NCBI RefSeq assembly: GCF_011064545.1
Contig: NZ_JAAMFG010000035.1
Coordinates: 186,001-250,000, forward strand
DNA: 64,000 nt
Origin: Wenzhouxiangella sp. XN24
Lineage (GTDB): Bacteria > Pseudomonadota > Gammaproteobacteria > Steroidobacterales > XN24
Direction of reading: 5' to 3'
Within the stretch, counting starts at the first letter, position 1; the number at the start of each line of letters is the position of its first letter. This document shows positions 1 to 8,021 of this stretch, one piece after another. The position numbers and the translations under genes are program-made. The notes under the pieces were generated by a model. The model was not told the origin of the DNA. It did not search any database and saw only the letters and a list, made by a program, of their open reading frames with translations.

Positions 1-765
1 CAGCGCCAGCTGGCGAAGCTGGAATGGTCTCCCGGTCTCGCCAGCCTCGCCCTGCAATGGGGTGCCGGCGACGCCACGGCGGATTCGCGACTGGCGCTCG
101 ACTGCGCCTTGCGCGGCACCTTGCAGGTGTCGCTGCCGGACGGCAGCGCCGCGGCCGCGCCGGCGATGCACGTCACGGGGCGCGATTGCCACGTGCGGAC
201 CTCCGATCCCCGCTACAGTGAACTGGCGGCGGCCACCTGGGGCGTGGCGCTCGCCTGGCACAGTTCGGAATACCAGACCGAGTTGCTCTTCTCCGTCATC
301 GATCCCGGCGGCGGCGAGGCGACGCTGCACCAGGAGATCGACGCCAGCTATGAATTCGGCCTGAGCCATCGCAGGGCGCACGGCGACTGGAGCACGGAAG
401 CCCTGGTGGCGATGCGTTATGCGCCGTCCTGGGACCTCTCCGCGCGCTCGGGTGCGGTCGGCGCTTACGCCGGCGATAGCGACGCTTACTGGATGGCGAA
501 GATGTCCCTGACACGTCACCTTCCGGCCGTCTCGCTGAGCGCCAACTGGTCGCACAGCGCCGACCCGATGTGGTTCATGCCCGAGATCGGCCAGCAGAAG
601 CACCGCCTGGACGTGCGTCTCGACCTGTCGCGCATGGTCGCGGCCGTCGCGCCGGACGTGAACCCGCAGCTGTCCATGCAATGGAACTGGCACGAGGCGC
701 GTTCCCGCGCCGACGCCGTCACGGGCGACAACGCGATCAAGCTGAGCATGGCTGTGGCTTGGTGA
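1..765 (+). CDS. C-terminal part of a probable outer-membrane beta-barrel protein (5' end outside window)
   Basis: The reading frame is open from base 1 and stops with TGA at 763–765, so this is the 3' part of a longer gene; about 254 residues are visible. The protein is rich in short alternating polar/hydrophobic stretches and aromatic residues. It ends in NAIKLSMAVAW: a final aromatic residue after an amphipathic strand is the usual C-terminal signal of outer-membrane barrels. No family-specific motif was recognised, so substrate and role are unknown. It runs toward the oppositely oriented RHS gene and is separated from it by about 150 bases in which I see no gene. The barrel call is an inference from strand pattern and C-terminus. 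Confidence 0.6.
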   Translation, partial: QRQLAKLEWSPGLASLALQWGAGDATADSRLALDCALRGTLQVSLPDGSAAAAPAMHVTGRDCHVRTSDPRYSELAAATWGVALAWHSSEYQTELLFSVIDPGGGEATLHQEIDASYEFGLSHRRAHGDWSTEALVAMRYAPSWDLSARSGAVGAYAGDSDAYWMAKMSLTRHLPAVSLSANWSHSADPMWFMPEIGQQKHRLDVRLDLSRMVAAVAPDVNPQLSMQWNWHEARSRADAVTGDNAIKLSMAVAW

Positions 766-914
766 ACACCAGTTGTTCCGGGGGGATCTGCCTGCAGGGC
801 TCGCCACCGAGCCGCGGGTGCGGCTCAGTGTCGATACCCGCGGTGATGCGGGGCTGATGGAGGGGAAGAGGGCGGAGACTCCAGGGCTGCCCAACAGGGG
901 CATGCGTTCCACCA

Positions 915-3900
915 TCACTTGAAGCTCGACCAGGATCCTGTTTCCAGCGCCTCCAGCAGCAAGTTCTTGCCTGGTTTCTTGAGGTCCTCCTCCGTATAGC
1001 CGGGATACCCTATGGGAGCTGTTTCCGGCGCGGGCTCGGCCTCGAGATTCTTGCTGCCGTAGAACTCGTCGCCAAGGTCATCGACTTGCTCGAGAGTCAT
1101 GGCGACCGGATCTTCCTTGAACGGGCTCGAACCCAAGAACGGAATGGGAGGAAGATAATCGAGAACGCACTGGAAAATCTTGAGAGCCTTCCGTCCTTTA
1201 ATCAGCGTGGGATCGTCCAGCGTTTCTCTAATGCTGATGCTGTCTTCAGCAACTTCGTTAGCCTTCTCGATATATTTCTTACCTTTTTCGGTCGGCGCAG
1301 AAATCTTATCGTAGAATTTCTTAGTTGCTGCGGCGAAATCGAAGAGCTTGTCAAATACCTTATTGAAAGACCACAGACCGGCTGGGTCGACTCGATTCAC
1401 CGGATCATTCATCGCGTACACGTAAAGATTAGTCTGGCCGCCGAGGAACAGAATCGGATCCTTGGAGGTCCATCTTCCCACTGAAGAGTCGTAGTCGCGC
1501 GCGCCGAATCGCACGAGAGTTGTATCCGGATCGTAAAGCCCGCCTGCGAATCCAAAAGGTTGAAATCCCGGCGCAGTATCACGCAAAACGTTACCGAACT
1601 CGTCATAATCGAGGCGTTGTACGATCGTGCCAGTGCCAATATCAACGACCAGTCGCACACTACCGATCTGGTCGGTAATCAGGCGATATGTCGCGCCGGC
1701 CCTGATCATGTATGCAGGTACGTTGACCGCGCCCGCGTAAACAAAATGGCTCATGATTGACCCGGTTCCGTCGAGTTCCGCAATTGGCTTCAAGCCGTCG
1801 AGATACAGAAAGCCCTTTACCAAGGTTCCGTCTATCGTCTTGCCAATCCGCCGATTTAAAGCATCGGTCTTGTACTCGATTAGACGCCCGTCCGGCAGCT
1901 CCACGGATCTCAGATTCCCAAGCGCGTCATAAGCGTAGCTCGTCGCTGTCCCATCAAGACTCTTTCGAATCAGGTCACCACGCGCATCGTACTGGTAAGT
2001 CACCACTCCCGATGGAGTCGACGCCGACAGCAAGCGGTCTTGGTCATCATAAGTGTATGTCGTGCCATCGTGCCCGCTGAGCCTGTTTCCGTTACTATCG
2101 TACGCGTATGTGCGTGTTGCCCCGTCGACCGACACCGAAGTCAGACGGCCAGCCAGGTCGTACGTGTAGGCGTGGCTGGACGTAACGCCATCTATCGACT
2201 CGGTTTTCTGGGTCGTCCTGCCGAGACGATCCAGAGTGAGGTCAATTGAGAGCAGCGACGTACCGTTATGCGCGGCGTTGTAGCTCCTCACTTCTCCAAA
2301 GTCGTTTCTAGTAAACGCCTCTGAAACACCGCCAAGCAGCGCGCTCGAGATCTGGCCATGAGTGTCGCGCGTCAATACCAGTTCGCCAGCCTGGACCAGC
2401 AGTTCGTCTTCGTCATACGAGTAGTTCACGCTTGTGTCGCCTACGGCGACGGAGGTGATTCGGAAATTTTCATCGTGCGTGAGGCTGACGTTGCCGGCGA
2501 CGGCGTCGTTCCATGCAGCGCCGGTCCATAGAGCACCATCGAACAGTGTTGTCAGTGTGCCGCCGCTTGGTGTCGTAATCGATGTCACGCGCTCAGCAGA
2601 GTCGTGACTGAACGAAAAGCTGCCTTCGGACACGGTTACTGATGCAAGTAGTCCGCTGTGAGGGTCGTAGCTGATCGACACGTCCTCCAAGTTTGGATAC
2701 CTCCGGCTCACTATTCTCTGATCAGCGTCGTGAGCAAAAGTCGTATCGTGTCCACTGAGGCCGATACCCGGTGGCCGATATGCTGCTAGAAGGTTTGTCG
2801 GGCCATACTCGAACGAGTGACCCGGACGGCCGGGAGGCGTGATCGTTGCGATATTGCCGTTCGCATCGTATTCGAACGCAATTTCTCGATCGTCCGAGAG
2901 AATTTTCGTTGTAATGCGACCGACCGTGTCACGTACATACTCGGCTCGCCGTCCTTCGGGATCGACGACCGAAGCAAGCAACCCTTGCGGCCCGTATAGG
3001 AAGCTTGCCGAGCGGACTTCCGCGCCCGACCCCGTACTCGCTCCCGTGAGCCGTCCGAGCGTGTCATAGGTGTATTCCACCTCAGCCAGCATGCCATGCC
3101 GTTGCGCTACGACACGTCCGAACTGGTCGAGGGTGCTCGTCGCCTGCCTGCCGCTTGGCGCTGTCGTCGTAAAGGTCCTTGTCGCGCCATCATATCGGCT
3201 GGAGTACTCGCGCCCGTCGACCATGATGGTTTCTTCGAGCGTAGCGATACTGAACGGATCGCCGGGGATGTTGAGGTTCACGTCCCGATCGACACGCAGT
3301 TCATGCGTGCGGCCGGCTGGCGTCGTGATCGTCAAACCCGGGAGCGGAGCCTGCATTCGGAAGCGCGGGTCGGATTGCGGCACGTTGCGGATCACCGTGC
3401 CATCCGGGAGTACGCTAACCTGGCTGCCGTCTGGCCGAAGCTCGACTGACGCACTTGCGCCGCTCGGCGCTGTCGTAGTAAACATCCGCGCGTCGGTATC
3501 CAGGCGCTCAACCCGATAAGTTGTCTCCAGCCCCGTCGCCGAGGTACGGACAACTTCGAATCCGTTCGGCAGTTCCCTCCGGGCGAAGGTCTGCACATCA
3601 CCGGCGCCGTTTTGGGCGCTGACCAGCCGGCCGAGTGTGTCGTATCCATAGACCGATGTGTTCGACGCGGGATCAGTAAAGCCGGTCATCAGGCCGCCCG
3701 AGGCATACTGGGCCCGGACCTCGCGACCATCCGGCGCGACGACGCGTTCGAGATTGCCGGAAGCACCGACAAACAACTCGGTACGCTGACCGTAGGGCGC
3801 AATGATCGCAACCGGCATGCCCGTGCCGTCGCGTTCCACCACGGTCTCATTGCCGAAAGCATCAGTGATCGTCACGAGGCGGCCAGCGTCATCGTAGGAG

Positions 3901-6900
3901 AACTCATAGCGGATGGCGCCCGTCATCGCGTCGAGGGTCCGAAGGTGCACTCCCGTGGGCGCGAATTCATAGACCAGCCCGCCGTCCTGCGCAGCCAGCA
4001 GGATGTTGTCTCCCGAGAAACGCGACAGCGGCTGCACGACCTTCAGGATATTCCTTCCGCTGCTGTGTGCGATGTAGACATCGCCGTCGGGGTCGAGTGC
4101 GGCACCAAATACGAAGCCGAGCGACATGTCGCCACGGCCAGCGACGGTCGTGATGGTGCCGTCGGGCCACAGGCGTCGGACCGCGCCCTGGTTGTCGGCC
4201 CCGCTCATCTGCGCTATGTAGAGGCTCCCGTCCGAAGCGAACATCAGTTCGACGGGGTCTTCAACCTCTGCTTCCGTGGCGAGACCCCCATCACCTTGAA
4301 GGCGGCCGCCGATGTTGCCGATGCCGGCCACGGTCGTGATGGTGCCGTCGCTCGAGACACGACGGACTCGGCTGTTGTTGGTGTCGGCAATATAGACACT
4401 GCCGTCGGGCGCCACCGCGACGCCCCGGGGAAAGTTGAGTTGTGCCGCGGTCGCCGGGCCGTCATCCCCTGAATCGCCGCGCCCGTTTCCGCCCGCAATG
4501 GTCTGGATGATGCCGTCCGGTGTCACCTGGCGGATACTGTGGTTGTTGCGGTCAGCGATGTACAGCCCGCCATCCGGAGCCAGGACGACAGCGTCGGGAG
4601 CAAGCAGCTGCGCCTCGATCGCGGGTCCGCCATCTCCTGAAAAACCCTGGACACCGGTTCCCGCCACTGTACGGATGATGCCCGCCGGATCGACATACCT
4701 GACACGGTGATTGCCGAGGTCTGCAATGTAAAAGCCGCCCTGCTCGTCAAGTGCGATACCGGAGGGCGACCAGAGTGTCGCACTCGTCGCCGGGCCACCA
4801 TCGCCCGAGAACCCCTGACTACCGGTGCCGGCCACGGTTTCGACTTCGCCGTCAGGCAGGACTCGCCGTACTCGATTTCGGTCGCTGAAATAGATCGTGC
4901 CATCCGGGGCCACGGCCACTGCGCTGACATCCACCGAGCTCCTGACCGCCTGGAAGCGCGGCGTGCCGCCGACCCGCGTGCGACCATCGCCGCGATGCAG
5001 CATCCGGCGGACCGGGTCATAGGCATGTTGGGCACTGATGGACCAGCCGGCCAGGCTGTTCTTGCTTTCATCCCAGGTGCCGAGGAGCTTGTGGCTCTTG
5101 CGGGTCAGGCGGATCTCGAGCGCTCCCCGCCGGCCGCCTATGGCGACCCCGGTGGACGTGACTCGGGCAAAGCTGCGGGCGAACTCGGAAGGCTCCAAGT
5201 ATACGGCACCGTAGACATAGGCCACCTCGACAGTCGCACGCTGCTGGCCCTGCACCTTCCGTCCGTAGGCATCGAGTCCGTCCCATGTGAACGTATGCTC
5301 CAGATTCGGCTCAGCGAGGTATGCGGTTCGGATCTGCCGTCCGGCGATACCAACCGTCACTTCGATTCGCCGCAGGCTATCGGGCACGCTGCCGCCGCTG
5401 AGCGGGATGTCGAAGGTCCGTTCCGCCACCCGGCCTTCCGTACGGGAGCTACGGTAGTTCAGCGTAAAAGGCGTGCCCGGGACGCCGATGCGCTGGCCAA
5501 GGACCTGCCGTTGGCATTCGATAATCGACCCGTCGACTTCGTTACCGCACTCGGGATCCGGCTCATCCTGGAAGCGCAAGGGCGGCGGAGGCACCGCATC
5601 GTCGGGCGGGCCATAGGGCCAGTTGCAGTCCCATGGCGTGAAGTGATCGATTTCGACGCGCCACAGCGTGGTGCCCGGCCCGTAGAGAGTCGCGACTCGC
5701 TGCCTTTCGGCGTTATCGAGACCGATCGCCGTGAGTTCCTCGGCAGTGTTCGCGAGGCCATTGCCGTCGATATCGATATCAGCGAGACCGTCCGTGGCGC
5801 CGACGACTTCGATCACGACGCCGTCATCAGACGGCACCCAGGCGGCCTTTTCCCGATCGTAATAGCCCATCGGAACTGCGCTGCCGACCGGGAACTCGAG
5901 GAAATTGTCGACGTAGAAGGCGACCGGCCTGTCGAACTGGACCCGGGTCGCGCCGCTGGCCAGAGCTTCATCGGCGGAGAGTTCGACCGCATAGGTGTAC
6001 GCGACGTTGCCGGGCAGGTCACCGGGCATGGCGGCCGGCCCGGTGGCGCCGACCGTATACTCGGTCGCACGGAAGCTGAGGCTCTCGAGCGGCACGCGGC
6101 TGCCGTCCGGCAGGATCATCTCGGCGCTCGTGCCAGGCTCGAACAGCACGCGAGCCTGTCGACGGCCGTCCTCGTCTTCGACGACGCTGCCGGATCCGAC
6201 CGCGATATCGGACAGGGATGCGAGATCGATGACCGTCACGTTTTCGTCGAGCGGGATCAACACGACATCAGGGGCATGCACGAAGTCCTGCCATGGAACC
6301 GGGATTTTTCTCTGGGAGGGGAGATAACCATCCAGCGTATAGTCGATGGTCAAAAACCCGCCGCCGTTGACGGCGAGGTCGAACGCACCATCCGCGCGCG
6401 ACAGCGTTTGACCGAACTGCGGATGGTCCTTGATCGTGATGCGGGCGCCGGGCAGGGGCTCGCCTTCGCGGGTCAGCACCCGACCGCGTATGACCGCGGC
6501 ACGCCTCGGCTCGATCGTGCCTGCGCTTACACCGGTCTGGATCGGGTCAGTGCCGGTGTAGAGAAACTCGATAGACGTCGCCACCGGGCTCGTCGTGGTG
6601 GCGGGCAGCGGCGGCGCGACATCGGCCGGACTGGGGGGGATCCCGCCAGGACCGCCGCCGCCACCACCACCACCGCTGCCTTCGCCGACGGTGATGGTGA
6701 ATGTCTGGCTGTCGCTGCCGCCGCGGCCGTCCTCGACCACCGCGGTGACGATGAAGTCGCCGGCGGCGTTGGGCGTCCAGGTGATCACGCCGCTGGTGGC
6801 CCCGATGGTCATGCCCTCGGGCCGGATGCTGAGACTGAACGACAGGGCATCGCCGTCCGGGTCGCTGGCCGTGACGGTGTAACCGTAGGGCTGGTCGACC

Positions 6901-7958
6901 GTGCCGGTCGTGACGGCCGTGGACGTGATGGCCGGCGGTTCGTTCGGCGGCGGCGGAACGGCGACTTCCACGGTGGTCGTGTCGGGCGCGGAGTCGAGCT
7001 GGCCGTCGTTGACGATCAGCTGGGCCACGAACAGGCCCTCGGCATCGGCGGTGAAGCTCGGCGTCGGGGTCTCGGGGCCGGCGAGGGCGGCGGTGCTGCC
7101 GGCGGGCCGGCTGAGCAGGGACCAGGCATAGCTGAGCGCGTCGCCGTCGGCGTCGAACGAGCCGCTGCCGTCGAGGGTGACGGTCTCGCCCAGCAACGCA
7201 GACTGGTCCGGGCCGGCCTCGGCGACCGGCGCGGAGTTGGCGGTGGAGACGATCACGTGATCGGCGGTGCTCTCGAGCTGCCCGTCGCTGACGATGAGCT
7301 GCACGCGGTAGGCGCCGGGCTGGTCGGCGGTGAACACCGGGTTGACGATGGCGGTGTTGTCGAGACTGGCGGCGGAGCCGGGGGGACGCTCCAGCACGGT
7401 CCAGGCGTAGCTCAGCGGGTCGCTGTCCGGGTCGCTCGAGGCCGAGCCGTCGAGCTGCACGAGCGCGCCGAGGGTCACGGTCTGGTCCGGCCCGGCGTCG
7501 GCCACCGGCGCGGAGTTGAGGGTATCGATGCGCACGGTGTCGGGCGCCGAGTCCAGTACCCCGTCGTCGACCACCAGCTCGGCGGTGTAGCTGCCGGCCA
7601 GGTCGACGACGAAGCTCGGCTGGACGGCCGTGGCCTCGGAGAGGGCGGCCTGGCTGCCGGCGGGCCGCTCGAGCAGGCGCCATCTGTATCCGAGGGCGTC
7701 TCCGTCCGGATCGGTGGACCCCGAGCCGTCCAGCTGGACGGTGGCGTTCAGTGGCGCGGTCTGGTCCGGGCCGGCGTTGGCCGTCGGGGGGCGGTTCTCG
7801 GTGCCGTCATCCTGGCGGGAATCTCCGCCGCAGGCCTTGAGCGCCAACGCCAGCAGCAGCAGCGTCGGCAGTCCGAACAGGATCCGGGTCCAGGGGGTCT
7901 TGTCGTTCAACGGGGTGCCCTCTTGGTTGGCAACGGGGAGCCGATGTGTCGCGCACAC
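915..7958 (-). CDS. PKD/NHL/RHS-repeat surface lipoprotein (polymorphic-toxin-like)
   Basis: A 2347-residue protein. Residues about 27–44 form a hydrophobic signal ending in LALALKAC, a lipobox-like site with an unusual Lys at -2. Then come three PKD repeats (about 55–335; DPDGDALSY motifs), a cadherin/putative-Ig domain (about 340–430), a Gly-rich linker, a carboxypeptidase-regulatory-like fold (about 490–570), several NHL repeats (roughly 1010–1290; GFSGDGGPA units) and a long YD/RHS core (roughly 1300–2195). The core ends in the typical RYDSSVGRW-like/DPAGLW junction. The last 152 residues (918–1373) are variable, helical, Lys/Glu-rich and A+T-rich. RHS shells are known to enclose C-terminal effectors in related proteins; an effector role here is inferred. 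GTG at 7958 is preceded by GAGGAGG five bases away; TTG at 7910 is an alternative. No immunity-like gene lies between this gene and its neighbour downstream. Confidence 0.9.
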   Translation of the reverse strand: MCATHRLPVANQEGTPLNDKTPWTRILFGLPTLLLLALALKACGGDSRQDDGTENRPPTANAGPDQTAPLNATVQLDGSGSTDPDGDALGYRWRLLERPAGSQAALSEATAVQPSFVVDLAGSYTAELVVDDGVLDSAPDTVRIDTLNSAPVADAGPDQTVTLGALVQLDGSASSDPDSDPLSYAWTVLERPPGSAASLDNTAIVNPVFTADQPGAYRVQLIVSDGQLESTADHVIVSTANSAPVAEAGPDQSALLGETVTLDGSGSFDADGDALSYAWSLLSRPAGSTAALAGPETPTPSFTADAEGLFVAQLIVNDGQLDSAPDTTTVEVAVPPPPNEPPAITSTAVTTGTVDQPYGYTVTASDPDGDALSFSLSIRPEGMTIGATSGVITWTPNAAGDFIVTAVVEDGRGGSDSQTFTITVGEGSGGGGGGGGPGGIPPSPADVAPPLPATTTSPVATSIEFLYTGTDPIQTGVSAGTIEPRRAAVIRGRVLTREGEPLPGARITIKDHPQFGQTLSRADGAFDLAVNGGGFLTIDYTLDGYLPSQRKIPVPWQDFVHAPDVVLIPLDENVTVIDLASLSDIAVGSGSVVEDEDGRRQARVLFEPGTSAEMILPDGSRVPLESLSFRATEYTVGATGPAAMPGDLPGNVAYTYAVELSADEALASGATRVQFDRPVAFYVDNFLEFPVGSAVPMGYYDREKAAWVPSDDGVVIEVVGATDGLADIDIDGNGLANTAEELTAIGLDNAERQRVATLYGPGTTLWRVEIDHFTPWDCNWPYGPPDDAVPPPPLRFQDEPDPECGNEVDGSIIECQRQVLGQRIGVPGTPFTLNYRSSRTEGRVAERTFDIPLSGGSVPDSLRRIEVTVGIAGRQIRTAYLAEPNLEHTFTWDGLDAYGRKVQGQQRATVEVAYVYGAVYLEPSEFARSFARVTSTGVAIGGRRGALEIRLTRKSHKLLGTWDESKNSLAGWSISAQHAYDPVRRMLHRGDGRTRVGGTPRFQAVRSSVDVSAVAVAPDGTIYFSDRNRVRRVLPDGEVETVAGTGSQGFSGDGGPATSATLWSPSGIALDEQGGFYIADLGNHRVRYVDPAGIIRTVAGTGVQGFSGDGGPAIEAQLLAPDAVVLAPDGGLYIADRNNHSIRQVTPDGIIQTIAGGNGRGDSGDDGPATAAQLNFPRGVAVAPDGSVYIADTNNSRVRRVSSDGTITTVAGIGNIGGRLQGDGGLATEAEVEDPVELMFASDGSLYIAQMSGADNQGAVRRLWPDGTITTVAGRGDMSLGFVFGAALDPDGDVYIAHSSGRNILKVVQPLSRFSGDNILLAAQDGGLVYEFAPTGVHLRTLDAMTGAIRYEFSYDDAGRLVTITDAFGNETVVERDGTGMPVAIIAPYGQRTELFVGASGNLERVVAPDGREVRAQYASGGLMTGFTDPASNTSVYGYDTLGRLVSAQNGAGDVQTFARRELPNGFEVVRTSATGLETTYRVERLDTDARMFTTTAPSGASASVELRPDGSQVSVLPDGTVIRNVPQSDPRFRMQAPLPGLTITTPAGRTHELRVDRDVNLNIPGDPFSIATLEETIMVDGREYSSRYDGATRTFTTTAPSGRQATSTLDQFGRVVAQRHGMLAEVEYTYDTLGRLTGASTGSGAEVRSASFLYGPQGLLASVVDPEGRRAEYVRDTVGRITTKILSDDREIAFEYDANGNIATITPPGRPGHSFEYGPTNLLAAYRPPGIGLSGHDTTFAHDADQRIVSRRYPNLEDVSISYDPHSGLLASVTVSEGSFSFSHDSAERVTSITTPSGGTLTTLFDGALWTGAAWNDAVAGNVSLTHDENFRITSVAVGDTSVNYSYDEDELLVQAGELVLTRDTHGQISSALLGGVSEAFTRNDFGEVRSYNAAHNGTSLLSIDLTLDRLGRTTQKTESIDGVTSSHAYTYDLAGRLTSVSVDGATRTYAYDSNGNRLSGHDGTTYTYDDQDRLLSASTPSGVVTYQYDARGDLIRKSLDGTATSYAYDALGNLRSVELPDGRLIEYKTDALNRRIGKTIDGTLVKGFLYLDGLKPIAELDGTGSIMSHFVYAGAVNVPAYMIRAGATYRLITDQIGSVRLVVDIGTGTIVQRLDYDEFGNVLRDTAPGFQPFGFAGGLYDPDTTLVRFGARDYDSSVGRWTSKDPILFLGGQTNLYVYAMNDPVNRVDPAGLWSFNKVFDKLFDFAAATKKFYDKISAPTEKGKKYIEKANEVAEDSISIRETLDDPTLIKGRKALKIFQCVLDYLPPIPFLGSSPFKEDPVAMTLEQVDDLGDEFYGSKNLEAEPAPETAPIGYPGYTEEDLKKPGKNLLLEALETGSWSSFK

Positions 7959-7982
7959 CCGATCCTCCTCACCCGGGGGCCG

Positions 7983-8004
7983 GAAAGTCCTGAGAAAGTC
8001 CTGA
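7983..8004. repeat. 11-bp perfect tandem repeat, two copies
   Basis: GAAAGTCCTGA occurs twice head to tail in the 63-base gap between the regulator gene and the RHS gene. It lies just upstream of the RHS start on the transcribed strand and may be a protein-binding site or only slippage. No promoter could be assigned with confidence. Confidence 0.6.
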
Positions 8005-8021
8005 GAAAACGATGATCCGCC

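Noticed and set aside
4020-4950. Regularly spaced DNA repeats that could suggest a CRISPR or satellite array
   Set aside because: They are the coding repeats of the NHL propeller, in frame and diverged at third codon positions; no CRISPR array was seen anywhere in the window.
4707-8015. A very long open frame on the plus strand (about 1100 codons) opposite the RHS gene
   Set aside because: It is the mirror of a G+C-rich repetitive gene; its composition is low-complexity Arg/Gly/Asp-rich and no family or start signal is visible.
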